Under the pieces are notes generated by a model. It was not told where the DNA came from. It did no database searches and worked only from the letters and a program-made list of their open reading frames with translations. Shown here in pieces: positions 48,323 through 57,106 of a DNA stretch of 64,000 nucleotides. The position numbers and the translations under genes were made by a program. The DNA is from Williamsia sp. Its GTDB lineage: Bacteria > Bacteroidota > Bacteroidia > Chitinophagales > Chitinophagaceae. The DNA is taken from assembly GCA_015069695.1 (NCBI GenBank), contig JADCRZ010000002.1:1-64000 (forward strand), given 5' to 3'. Positions within the stretch are counted from its first letter, which is position 1; the number at the start of each line of letters is the position of its first letter.

Positions 48323-50991
48323 AGCATGGGTATCAGGTCAACAGGGCGGGGATCCAGGGTCAGCAGCTCGGCTGGCAGCGGTGCTGTGCTGCCGGGTCTG
48401 GGCATCGACGCATCCAGGCGGTCCTGCAGGGCAGGCGGCTCATCGGACCGGTACAGCTCATCCATATCCACCGCGATCACCCCGGCCACTTGCTGGATGG
48501 TTGCTACAACCTGGCTGTATGTGACAGGTTGCCCGAACTGGCGCTGCGAAAATGAAAATGTGGTGCGCAGCTGCTGCTCCACCGCCTTCATCACATCCCC
48601 GGTTATATAGTCCGGGTCAACCTTTACAGCAGCTGTGAGCCGGAAAAAACGCGGCAGGTACGAATCAACGGCGACAGGCACGCCGGGAATGCTGTTTTTC
48701 CCCATGGCTGATAGCAGTCCCTGGTAGGGCTTGCTGTCCGGATCAAGCACGGCTCCGTTGGCGCCTGCTATCGTAATGTATATACCTTGTTTTTGTCCGT
48801 ACCAGGTCCAGGTAGCCAACGATTTGGAAATGCCGGCAAAAGAGCGGGCAAAGTCTTCATAGTCCTGCAAAGACACGATGCGGTCCAGCGTGTAAATCGT
48901 GAGCCGGGCATTGGTTCTGGCATCGGCCAGCAATTCCCGGTCTTCCGCACCAGTTGCTGCCAGGGGATTGGTCGCGCCTTTTACACCCAATGGTCTTGTT
49001 ACCAGCTGTGAAAGCTGGCTGGCTTTTACCAACCCGCCCGTACCAATGCCTTTGCGGTAAGTAGCTTTGATATTATCCTGGCCGGTGGGCAGCCGGGCAC
49101 CGTTCTTTCCATCGCCAAAGGTCAGGGTGGTCTTTGCCGAATCATCCTGCCGGGTGGTATAGATGTGCTCCCCGGGGCCATGATTGTACAGGGAGGGGAC
49201 CTCGTGCCAGAGCATGTCATTCACGCGCAGTTCCAGTGTTGATAGCGTGCCCGGGGGCGTATCGGCGCTGGTAAAAGTAAGCGGAGGTTGTTTGAGCGTG
49301 AATTGCTGGAACGGCTTGGTATAATCACCGCTTCCCAGCACTTCTTTCACCGTTTCTCCATGCGTGGCAAAGGCGGTGTTGGCGTTGATGGTAACCGTTT
49401 TGCGGACATATGTGTACGCTAAGGGCTTGTCAAAAACAAGCACGGTAAAGCCTTTTGCGACCAGCACCTTGTCAAGTGTCCGGGCCTCGCTGGCGCTCAC
49501 GCCTTTCAGGTCATCCCGGTCGCCGGAAACGATCACTGTCTTGCCTGTTTTCAGTCCGGGATAATAGCGGTTAAGCATCACCGTGTCACCGCTGATTTCT
49601 TTGAGGACAGGGGTTTCAGCGAGCGGAAGCGGGGCCGACTGGGTGTGAATGGCGATAGAGCGGATCGCACGCAGGTCAGTGTAGTTCTCCCACCAGGAGG
49701 AAGCAGAGGGAATGGTGAGCACAGTTGATTTTGCGCTGAGACCATAGTCGGTCCGGGCGCGGATGTTTACTTCATTCACCGGATACACGGTGGCTGTATC
49801 CAGGCTGTCGGTCGATTTCTGAACAGCCACCCAACTGCCGGGCAGGATTTGTTCATAGGTTGTGTCGAGATAGATTTTGCTGTTCTCTTCATGTTGAAGG
49901 TCCCATTCCTGCCAGGCTGAGGCGGGGGTGGGAACACGCCCTTTGTACGTAACCTGCTTGAGTGCATTGTATCCAAACACGGCCGCCCTTTTGCGGAATA
50001 CAACTACCTGGTCTGCAGCAGTTGTTGCCGCCAGGGCATTGGCCATGCTTTCCTGCAATTCGTTCTCAGCCCATCCCTGTGATTTTGCGATCACAGCGAT
50101 GTCTTCTTCTTTCCAGGTATTGCTGATAAGGTTGTCTATAACATTTTTGGTGAGCCCGCTTTTCCCGGGAAAAGCATCCGCATCACTGCTAGGCACAAAC
50201 AGAGCAGGTTGGTTGAAGGGAGGAATGACAGATCCGGTGCTCGTATACAGCCAGGTGGTTTTGGCTTCTTCATCCAGGGTTAGCTTTACGATTTTCTTCA
50301 GCTTCATTCCATTGGCCAGCAGTAAAACATCACCCGGTTTTAAGTCATTGTTTGTACCGTTCACTACAATGATGTTGTTGTCCTGCACCGACAGCTGTGG
50401 TTGTGTCAGCCGGGGTCTGAGCGCATTCCATTCCGCTCTTGCTTCCAGGGGTTCAACGGTCTCAAAGGTTTGCGGGGTCTCATCTTTCCCGGGCACGCTT
50501 TGCACCTGGGTACCGGTTTCGATCGTAGTGGAGGCCGGTACTGCTTTGGTTTGCGGCGTGCCGGCAGCAGTGATCTGTCCGGCGCCCCCTGCCGCATCAT
50601 CAAGTATAAATGCCAGCCAGGTGCCGGCTGCCACACCGGGCCGCAGTTCATAGCCGATCAGCCGCGCCAGCTCTAAAATAGAGAGCTGTTCTGTTGCCGT
50701 GCCCAGGTACGATTCGTTGGCGATCCGTTCCTGGTAAAAGGTCAGTACATCGGAAACGCAGGCCCATGCATCCAACAGGGCAATGGTAAAGTCGTTGTTC
50801 TCCCTTGTGGTGAGCTGGCGCAGGGCCGGGAGGTGCGACGTGGAAAGCCTTGCCAGCAGGCTTTCCCTGAACCGGGTGTAGTCACCCGTGCGATACAGGA
50901 TCGCCGTCAGGCCCGGTCTGTTGTACACCTCAACAGGTGTCTCTGCCGACAGGCCTTCGCAGCAACCACAGCAATTGGCATCTTGCATCAT
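48319..50991 (-). CDS. gpJ-family putative baseplate assembly protein (Afp11/12-like)
   Basis: The 890-residue protein carries features of the eCIS baseplate family related to phage gpJ: NRPGLTAILYRTGDYTRFRESLLARL, LDAWACVSDVLTFYQERIANESYLGTATE near the N-terminus, and a C-terminal LQDYEDFARSFAGISKS block. The N-terminus has a short Cys cluster (NCCGCC). It should form part of the wedge ring that triggers sheath contraction. It starts 12 bp after the preceding baseplate gene; a second ATG at 50988 is equally possible. Two such paralogs, as here, are standard in Afp-like systems. Confidence 0.88.
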   Translation of the reverse strand: MMQDANCCGCCEGLSAETPVEVYNRPGLTAILYRTGDYTRFRESLLARLSTSHLPALRQLTTRENNDFTIALLDAWACVSDVLTFYQERIANESYLGTATEQLSILELARLIGYELRPGVAAGTWLAFILDDAAGGAGQITAAGTPQTKAVPASTTIETGTQVQSVPGKDETPQTFETVEPLEARAEWNALRPRLTQPQLSVQDNNIIVVNGTNNDLKPGDVLLLANGMKLKKIVKLTLDEEAKTTWLYTSTGSVIPPFNQPALFVPSSDADAFPGKSGLTKNVIDNLISNTWKEEDIAVIAKSQGWAENELQESMANALAATTAADQVVVFRKRAAVFGYNALKQVTYKGRVPTPASAWQEWDLQHEENSKIYLDTTYEQILPGSWVAVQKSTDSLDTATVYPVNEVNIRARTDYGLSAKSTVLTIPSASSWWENYTDLRAIRSIAIHTQSAPLPLAETPVLKEISGDTVMLNRYYPGLKTGKTVIVSGDRDDLKGVSASEARTLDKVLVAKGFTVLVFDKPLAYTYVRKTVTINANTAFATHGETVKEVLGSGDYTKPFQQFTLKQPPLTFTSADTPPGTLSTLELRVNDMLWHEVPSLYNHGPGEHIYTTRQDDSAKTTLTFGDGKNGARLPTGQDNIKATYRKGIGTGGLVKASQLSQLVTRPLGVKGATNPLAATGAEDRELLADARTNARLTIYTLDRIVSLQDYEDFARSFAGISKSLATWTWYGQKQGIYITIAGANGAVLDPDSKPYQGLLSAMGKNSIPGVPVAVDSYLPRFFRLTAAVKVDPDYITGDVMKAVEQQLRTTFSFSQRQFGQPVTYSQVVATIQQVAGVIAVDMDELYRSDEPPALQDRLDASMPRPGSTAPLPAELLTLDPRPVDLIPML

Positions 50992-51003
50992 CGGTTAAAT
51001 TTA

Positions 51004-53622
51004 TCAGGATCGTCCGCCTTTCATGGCAAGGCTGAACACCCCGCGTTCAGGGAAATTCCGGTCGTTATCAAGCCGCGCAATTTCGCGCCTGCCCAGCAGG
51101 AGCTTTCCGCTTGTAAGTGCTTCGGAACTGTTTTGGCCCTGGCGCTGAAAAACGGTGATCCGGACAGAATCCACTCCCTGTACCGCCTGTGCGGCAGCGT
51201 ATAGCGGACTCAGGTATACCGGCTGTCCGAAACTAAAGTTGTCGGGATGGAATAAACCCCGGCTGCCATCCGGCAAAGTTTGGTTGCTGAACACTTCGAG
51301 CAGGGCTTTTTTTACGTCACTGGCAAAGAAGCGGGGATTGACACAAACAACCAGTTCGATCTCCAGCGAAACATAGATGGGTGCGTCTGCTTCCAGGTCG
51401 AAGCCGGCCATCCGGTATTTTTCCAGGCAGCTGCGCAGGGAGCTTTCAAAATGGGCATCTACTTCCTCCCCACCCAATCTGTCGACAGAAAGAAAGACCG
51501 TCTTCCAGCTGCCTGTCCAGCGGAAAGTAGCTGCAGTACGTTGGATACTTGTATCGCAGCGCAGGGACATCTCTTCGTAATCAGCCGCCGTTACAGCCCG
51601 TTCCTGCGTGCGGAATGCCTCGGGTGCATACTGCTTTGCTTCTTCCATCGATTCGGCTTCTGTACCGCCACGTGCAGGCAGGGGATTCCATACGGCCGCG
51701 TCCTCGCTCATGATGGCCATGATAGAAGCATCATTGGTTACAAGATGGGCCAGGGCGCGCGCACCGATGTTGCCGCTCCTGCCATTGCCGATGCGATAAG
51801 TAGAATCGAACTGGGTTCCGGACACAGGACGCGCGCCATGTATATCATCACCGAAACGCAGATAGGCCGTGCCATCGGATTCTACTTCCACCACGAACTC
51901 CCGCTTGTTGGAAGCGCTGTTCAGCAGGTCCTGTTTGGGATGCCAGTCCGGGTTGCCCTTCAGGTCTCCTTCTTCTCCCTCTTCCCTCAGCTCAATTTCA
52001 GGCATGGCAGTTTGCAGCGACCATTGCATCCAGTCGGTAGCCGATTGATCAGGATCCTTGTTAAGCGGAGCGGCAAACGTGAGTGGTGTGGCCAGCAGCC
52101 GGGGACGGAAGCGCACGGGGATGGCTACCGGTGCCGGATGAACGCAGCAGCTTGTTGCTGTATTGTCTTTTTTCGCATATACGGGACCGGTAGCAGGCAC
52201 AAGCGAGGGATCCAGGGAGCTTGTTGCCTGGTCAACAACGGTGAGCCCGTGATCAGCCAGCAGGATGTTCCCATAGGCAACACTGATGTTTTCTATGCCG
52301 TTCTGGTTTGATATGCACAGGGGGAAAGGCAGTGCATCTTCCCTGTGCCATTTTATTTCTGTAACCGGCCGAGTAGCACCATCTGGAGGAGACCCATAAG
52401 GAGGGGAGCCGTCAGGCGGTGATCCTGGCAGTCCGGCGTACAACAGGTCGGTAGATAGTGTTACTTCTATCAACCGCACGGCGTGCTGCCTGGCCGGATC
52501 GGCATCTTCCGGTAACCCGGTTTCCGGGCCGAGCACTTCAGACAGGACCAGCACATCGCCTGGTTTTAAGTTGGGGAAGCTGCCAGCCAGGGTGGCCCGG
52601 GTTGCTCCCTTGGGCAGGCAACAGGCTTTTCCGCCCCAGGTATAGAAATGCAGTTCGTTGTGCGTTGTGTACAGCGGCAGGTCGTGCATCGGTTCAAAAA
52701 CAACCACTCCGCCGTCCTCGATTGCTTTTTCGTATTCCCTGGAATCGAGCCGGAAAGCGGGCGGCAATCCATCCAGCCTGGTTAAAATTCTTGTTGTGTT
52801 GATGCCTGTACCCTTTTGCAGCACCTGTCCGTTTGCACCCGGACCGGCCTGTATATGTAGCCAGGCCCTAGCATTGCATCCGTCGTGCATGAAATAATCG
52901 ACCAACCTGGCATGGCGGCGTACCGAGATCCGTTTGCGGGCTGTACCCAGGTAAGCTTCTGTCGCGATCGCGTCCTGCTTGTAGCTCAGGTAGTCGCCCA
53001 CATAAGCCAGCAGCTCTACCAGCGCAATGCCCATATCGGCCGGATTTCTTTCCTTCCATTCCGGCGCCAACAGGGCCATCCTGTCAAGCATCAGGCGGCG
53101 GAAGCTGGCATAATCTTTTGCCAGGTAGCTGATATCGGGAACGGTAATGGGTTCAGGCGGACATTGATGGGTAGGCTGACAGTCAAAATCGCTGGGGCAG
53201 CTGACCTTGAAAGAAAAGCCGACGGCAGACAGCACCGGGTCAAAACCATCCGGGGCCAGGCCGGAACCGCTGCTTTGTACGAGGCGAAGGGTATAGGGTG
53301 AAAAATCTCCTGCCTGCGATACTTTCACCACCAGTACATGGTTATCTTCTTCGGGTGGGGATGCCGGAAAAGGATTTTCTGATTCGAGTGAGACATCCAC
53401 AACCGCAATGTTCCGGATCCTTTCACCTCCTTCTATAACCAGGTTGTCCGGATCGAGGATGCCTGGAAGGAGCGGTTTTAAAAAGTGCACGAACAGCGTG
53501 GTCTGGCGTTCGTTGTACGGGTCAGATTCCTGGTCGATCACTTCCAGAAAGTCGATGCCGTTCAGGGTGGGATGGAGCTTGACGGCATTGCGGCGGGTGT
53601 CGGTACAGCAGAAATAGTTCAT
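51004..53622 (-). CDS. gpJ-family putative baseplate assembly protein (Afp11/12-like)
   Basis: The ATG at 53622, one base after the gp25 stop, gives 872 residues and a good start (MNYFCCTDTRRNAVKLH); the longer frame inside gp25 is not used. Baseplate features are DISYLAKDYASFRRLMLDRMALLAPEW, ALVELLAYVGDYLSYKQDAIATEAYLGTARKR, and the RTQERAVTAADYEEMSLRCDTSIQR block. A low-complexity tandem segment (GSPPD, GSPPY, GSPPD) at 52381-52425 lies in the middle of the chain and probably forms a surface loop. Role in the wedge is inferred from family and gene order. Confidence 0.87.
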   Translation of the reverse strand: MNYFCCTDTRRNAVKLHPTLNGIDFLEVIDQESDPYNERQTTLFVHFLKPLLPGILDPDNLVIEGGERIRNIAVVDVSLESENPFPASPPEEDNHVLVVKVSQAGDFSPYTLRLVQSSGSGLAPDGFDPVLSAVGFSFKVSCPSDFDCQPTHQCPPEPITVPDISYLAKDYASFRRLMLDRMALLAPEWKERNPADMGIALVELLAYVGDYLSYKQDAIATEAYLGTARKRISVRRHARLVDYFMHDGCNARAWLHIQAGPGANGQVLQKGTGINTTRILTRLDGLPPAFRLDSREYEKAIEDGGVVVFEPMHDLPLYTTHNELHFYTWGGKACCLPKGATRATLAGSFPNLKPGDVLVLSEVLGPETGLPEDADPARQHAVRLIEVTLSTDLLYAGLPGSPPDGSPPYGSPPDGATRPVTEIKWHREDALPFPLCISNQNGIENISVAYGNILLADHGLTVVDQATSSLDPSLVPATGPVYAKKDNTATSCCVHPAPVAIPVRFRPRLLATPLTFAAPLNKDPDQSATDWMQWSLQTAMPEIELREEGEEGDLKGNPDWHPKQDLLNSASNKREFVVEVESDGTAYLRFGDDIHGARPVSGTQFDSTYRIGNGRSGNIGARALAHLVTNDASIMAIMSEDAAVWNPLPARGGTEAESMEEAKQYAPEAFRTQERAVTAADYEEMSLRCDTSIQRTAATFRWTGSWKTVFLSVDRLGGEEVDAHFESSLRSCLEKYRMAGFDLEADAPIYVSLEIELVVCVNPRFFASDVKKALLEVFSNQTLPDGSRGLFHPDNFSFGQPVYLSPLYAAAQAVQGVDSVRITVFQRQGQNSSEALTSGKLLLGRREIARLDNDRNFPERGVFSLAMKGGRS
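52381..52425 (-). repeat. three tandem 15-base GSPP(D/Y) codon repeats
   Basis: Within the larger baseplate gene three consecutive 15-base units encode GSPPD, GSPPY and GSPPD, differing only at synonymous or single positions. They form a short proline-glycine loop. Confidence 0.8.
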
Positions 53623-53623
53623 G

Positions 53624-53974
53624 TCAACGGGTGAATTGGGCTGTCTGGCGCTGCTGGTTGCGCCGGATGGTGTAAACAACAGCAATGCGCAGCACCGCAT
53701 CTTCATTGCTGGCCTCTACGGCATTTACCTCTATCAAATCGCCGAGCCACTGTTGCAGGGCGCCTTGTACAAGAAACTGGATGGTGGCGGCCAGTTCGCT
53801 GCTGTTGGGCTGGAACACAAGCTGGAGCAGGCCGCTGCCAAAATCGGGCCGGTTCACGCGTTCGCCCGGACTGGTAAACAGCACCTGTTCGATCAGGTCG
53901 CGGATATGGGTGTTGCCGTCCGTTCCGGCCGTGTGCCCCTGGTTGTTGAATTGCAGACTCAGTGCTAGGTTCAT
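53624..53974 (-). CDS. gp25/GPW-family baseplate protein
   Basis: This 116-residue protein is a T4 gp25-like baseplate wedge component: THIRDLIEQVLFTSPGERVNRPDFGSGLLQLVF and a C-terminal beta-strand VVYTIRRNQQRQ. Gp25 links baseplate to the first sheath ring. It starts one base after the PAAR-like gene stop and ends one base before the next start, so translation is coupled. Confidence 0.92.
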   Translation of the reverse strand: MNLALSLQFNNQGHTAGTDGNTHIRDLIEQVLFTSPGERVNRPDFGSGLLQLVFQPNSSELAATIQFLVQGALQQWLGDLIEVNAVEASNEDAVLRIAVVYTIRRNQQRQTAQFTR

Positions 53975-53975
53975 A

Positions 53976-54296
53976 TTAAATCCCGGTAACGCGGGTTTGG
54001 GTTGCGGTAATTACAAGCGGGGTGCCGTTGGGCGCACAAATAGCCTGGCTGTCTATCATGAGCACGGGCATCCCGTTGGAAACGATGCGGGTAGCGGCTG
54101 TGGTCCACTGCGCCATGGTGCAGGGTACAGGCGAGCCTGATACGTTGAAAGGACATCCAACAATCGTAAAAGGAAAAGGCTGCAAAACGATCGGCTGCCC
54201 GCTCACCGTTACCCGCGGATTGGTAGCAGTTGGCTGCGCCTGCCCCTGGTGAACGCAACTAACGGTGGCGCCTGCGTGAAGTAAGAAGCCCGGCAT
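53976..54296 (-). CDS. PAAR-like spike tip protein
   Basis: A 106-residue protein from the position of Afp10-type PAAR tips, between the gp5-like spike and gp25. It has LLHAGATVSCVHQGQ at the start, then PFTIVGCPFNV and SQAICAPNGTPLV near the end, with Cys/His residues (H7, C14, H16, C48, C87 and others) that could hold the metal of a PAAR-like cone. It should cap the spike and pierce the target. The assignment rests on Cys/His spacing and context. Confidence 0.8.
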   Translation of the reverse strand: MPGFLLHAGATVSCVHQGQAQPTATNPRVTVSGQPIVLQPFPFTIVGCPFNVSGSPVPCTMAQWTTAATRIVSNGMPVLMIDSQAICAPNGTPLVITATQTRVTGI

Positions 54297-54382
54297 GGTT
54301 TAGAAAGGTTTTGTTATGGGTAGATGGGATAAAAGATTTGTAGCTCTTTTTCAAATTGCAGTACCGGCATAAAACAATTCCA

Positions 54383-54898
54383 TCAGGTAACGACCAGCGC
54401 GCCGGTGTTAATTGTAACAGATGGTCCGACCAGCGTGATGCTGGCTCCCTTGCCGTTCTGGATATAGATGCCGGTGTCGTTCACGATGATGGATGCGCCG
54501 GTCGGGCTTTTCAGCATAATGCCGCCAGTAGGGCCGGGAAGGTCGCTGATCACCAGGGAATTTTGCCCGGCGGTCTGGAACACCATGTTGGGCGATACCG
54601 GAAGACCGGCAAGCGCAAGCGGCGGAACATCGGATGAGGCACCCCATCTGCAGCCCACCCAGATCGGATGGTCCGCATCACCATGTTCAAATTCCACCCA
54701 TACGCCTGCCCCGATGGGGGGTACAAGATATACGCCCATCGGCGGACCCGTAGGACCGGCCAGCGGCACGCAGGGTTCTGCCCAGGTGGATGGTATTAAA
54801 TTCAGCACATCCGGCACCATCAGGATCAGGCGGCCCCGCAGTTCCGGGTCTACGTTGTTGATAACCGTGCCGCGGTATTTGCCAAAGAACTCTCCCAT
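54383..54898 (-). CDS. gp5/gpV-like spike protein (OB-fold and beta-helical tip)
   Basis: The 171-residue protein has the OB-fold of phage baseplate V proteins (YRGTVINNVDPELRGRLILMVPDV, then VWVEFEHGDADHPIWVG) and a short C-terminal repetitive beta stretch (GIMLKSPTGASIIVNDTG, ITLVGPSVTINTG). It should form the trimeric spike. Its ATG follows the stop of the gp27-like gene immediately and in the same frame, as if one Afp8-type protein had been divided by one TAA. Confidence 0.87.
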   Translation of the reverse strand: MGEFFGKYRGTVINNVDPELRGRLILMVPDVLNLIPSTWAEPCVPLAGPTGPPMGVYLVPPIGAGVWVEFEHGDADHPIWVGCRWGASSDVPPLALAGLPVSPNMVFQTAGQNSLVISDLPGPTGGIMLKSPTGASIIVNDTGIYIQNGKGASITLVGPSVTINTGALVVT

Positions 54899-56026
54899 TT
54901 AGTTTGGAATTACAACTGGTGTATTTGAAATCACGCCGTCGCGCGACAGCGTGAAGCTTTGCTTGTATTCGCCGTGTTTGATGTCGTGCGAAACACTGTC
55001 TACATAATACAACCCATCATAGGTAATGCCCGCACCCCGGACGCCGACCATCATCCGGGCGCGCAGCAGGCCTTTGTAGCGCACGACGTCCAGCGAACCG
55101 TTTGCACTGACTGATGCCGTGTTGTTGAGCAGGTAACCAAGGATGTCCTGTGCCGCTTCTGTGGGAGATAGCTGCGCACTTTCGGTCGCAAATTCAAGCC
55201 TGGCAGGCAGTACAGGTTTTATGCCCATCGGCGGTTTGAACGGACTGATATTCGGCACCGGGATCGGAATCGGAATTTTATTGGTTGCAGGATCCATGAT
55301 CGTGTATACCCGGATAGCTTTGGCCATGCCATTGAGCGAAAAGCTCAGCGATTCCACGTTCGTATGTGCATCCATGTTAATAGAAAGAGCCGGCTGCGGA
55401 AAAGGTATGTTGGCATCCGGCCCGAAGTAAGCGATGTTTTGTCCGGGCAAAGGACCTGGTTGGATAAAGAATACATAACCGGCGCGGCGTGCCTGTGATT
55501 TTATGTATTCCCTGTCTGTCATGCGTTGTGTTTCCCATCCTTGCGTCGGAGATTTGGTCTCAGGAATGATGGGCGGGATCACAACAGGAATAATGCCCAA
55601 TGCGGCGTAGGGTGCCAGCGCCAGGTTGATGCGGGCCACCATCGGAAAAGCCGGGTAAGGTATGATCTTCTGGATCAGATCCATCGCCAGGCTCAGGTCT
55701 TCGCCGGTAATGGTGAGCGTGGATTTTCCCGGTTCACTGGATGGTGAAACTTCCTGGTTGGTTACCAGTCCGTCCATGATCACATTGGGCACGCCATTGA
55801 GTGTAACGATGATGACGACCCGCGTGGTGATCGGATCAAAAAAGCCGGCCGGCAGCAAGGCAAGGAGCAGCGGTGATTTTTTTCCTACTGTAAAATGGAT
55901 CTGAAAACCGCTGGTGTCCTTGCTGCTCGTGACCTGGATGCCGCTCAGCGCATCCGTCACGATCTTGGGCGCCGGCAGGGGAACGGCCGGCCCGATCAGA
56001 AGGGTCAGATAAACCCCTTTAAGCAT
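54899..56026 (-). CDS. gp27/gpD-like spike hub protein
   Basis: A 375-residue protein resembling the N-terminal hub of VgrG/Afp8: the first strand MLKGVYLTLLIG, GEDLSLAMDLIQKIIPYP and DREYIKSQARRAGYVFFIQ, followed by the long Pro-rich IPIPIPVPNISPF loop, and YYVDSVSHDIKHGEYKQSFTLSRDG at the end. It should form the trimeric platform between baseplate and spike. Its first 8 bp overlap the LysM-like gene. It ends in TAA directly before the in-frame ATG of the gp5-like gene. Confidence 0.87.
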   Translation of the reverse strand: MLKGVYLTLLIGPAVPLPAPKIVTDALSGIQVTSSKDTSGFQIHFTVGKKSPLLLALLPAGFFDPITTRVVIIVTLNGVPNVIMDGLVTNQEVSPSSEPGKSTLTITGEDLSLAMDLIQKIIPYPAFPMVARINLALAPYAALGIIPVVIPPIIPETKSPTQGWETQRMTDREYIKSQARRAGYVFFIQPGPLPGQNIAYFGPDANIPFPQPALSINMDAHTNVESLSFSLNGMAKAIRVYTIMDPATNKIPIPIPVPNISPFKPPMGIKPVLPARLEFATESAQLSPTEAAQDILGYLLNNTASVSANGSLDVVRYKGLLRARMMVGVRGAGITYDGLYYVDSVSHDIKHGEYKQSFTLSRDGVISNTPVVIPN

Positions 56027-56378
56027 GGGTGCCTGGTATTCCCTGCGGTAAGGTAATGCGGATCTTTTCTCCTGCTTCCCGGGTCAGCTCATCCGGATCT
56101 ACCACATTATTGGCGTCGCAGAGCTGCCAGAACTTTTCCGGATCGCCCAGGTATTGATAGGCGATGTGATCGGGGCGCTCGCCCTGGGTTACGGTGTGCT
56201 CCTGCAGTAAGGAGAACTGATCTGCCGCGGGAACAAAGCGCCGGCGGATATATGAGACTGGGTTGCTTCCCGGTCTTTCCAATGTAACGGTTTCGATGCC
56301 ATAATAACGGCTGGAAGGAGGAAAGGCAGCTGTTTTCAGTCCTACCTGCTGAAGCATGGCTTGTAATGGGTCTATCAT
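56019..56378 (-). CDS. LysM-like tail protein
   Basis: This 119-residue protein contains a LysM-like segment (HTVTQGERPDHIAYQYLGDPEKFWQLCDANN and IRITLPQGI), as in phage tail protein X or in the LysM region of Afp7-type proteins. In eCIS it probably bridges the inner tube base and the spike hub. It overlaps the tube gene by 4 bp (ATGA) and the gp27-like gene by 8 bp. Confidence 0.85.
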   Translation of the reverse strand: MIDPLQAMLQQVGLKTAAFPPSSRYYGIETVTLERPGSNPVSYIRRRFVPAADQFSLLQEHTVTQGERPDHIAYQYLGDPEKFWQLCDANNVVDPDELTREAGEKIRITLPQGIPGTHA

Positions 56379-57034
56379 GGAATTGCGGTTATGCCTAACT
56401 GTGATAAAGTGCCGCCGGTGAATAAGCCGGCCAGTCTTTCTTTGTTTTGCTGGTAGCTCATGTAAAGACCGCTTCCCTTGTGGTCGAAGCCCAGGTCTTC
56501 CACGCTCAGGACCCGCATGCCTAGGCTCACCTTTGCCCGGATGGGATTGAGGTTTACGTCGAAGGCTTCTTCCGTGATGCTGAACTCGGTGATGCGCACC
56601 GGCAGGATCCGGTTCTTGTTCCAGATAAAAAGGGTGAGCGAAGTTTCCATGGGGATGATCTCGATGGTGCCGATCATCGCCAGGGTGTTGTTCAACTGCA
56701 GCTGGGCGCTTTTGGGATAAAAGATGGTTTCCAGGGCAGCCAGCTGCGGCTGTATACCTACCTGCACTACGGTAGAATCATTCCGGGCGGTTTCCAGCTG
56801 ATCGGTCGCATCAATTTCTGCCTCCAGCTTGATGGACTCAACAGGTGGCCCGGTCAAGCGAAGGGCTTCAGAACGTTCCCCTCCATCTCCCCCCATCCCC
56901 TTAATCTGAAAGGAGCGGGTCAGCGAATCAGGATTGTACTGCAGCGTGATAATTCGTTCTATGGCCGAAGTATTGGGATTGATCAGTACAATACCGCCTT
57001 TGATGATATGGGGCGTGCCGGGAAAGGTGGACAT
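56375..57034 (-). CDS. Afp7-like CIS tube protein
   Basis: The 219-residue protein matches the CIS tube family of contractile systems: IITLQYNPDSLTRSFQI, RLTGPPVESIKLEAEIDAT, VQPGIQ-type segment, and the C-terminal VRITEFSITEEAFDVNLNPIRAKVSLGMRVL. It should adapt the inner tube to the baseplate hub. It is the first of the core particle genes after the two DUF4157 genes, with 72 bp separating it from the upstream stop. That gap holds no clear signal. Confidence 0.88.
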   Translation of the reverse strand: MSTFPGTPHIIKGGIVLINPNTSAIERIITLQYNPDSLTRSFQIKGMGGDGGERSEALRLTGPPVESIKLEAEIDATDQLETARNDSTVVQVGIQPQLAALETIFYPKSAQLQLNNTLAMIGTIEIIPMETSLTLFIWNKNRILPVRITEFSITEEAFDVNLNPIRAKVSLGMRVLSVEDLGFDHKGSGLYMSYQQNKERLAGLFTGGTLSQLGITAIP

Positions 57035-57106
57035 AAGTTTGAAGAAGTGCTATTCTTGTAGAAGAAAAAAAGCTGTTGTGCAGCTTGCTATTACCGGAAC
57101 AGGATG

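Noticed and set aside
51280-52311. 343-residue plus-strand open frame
   Set aside because: Antisense to the baseplate gene; its sequence has no family features.
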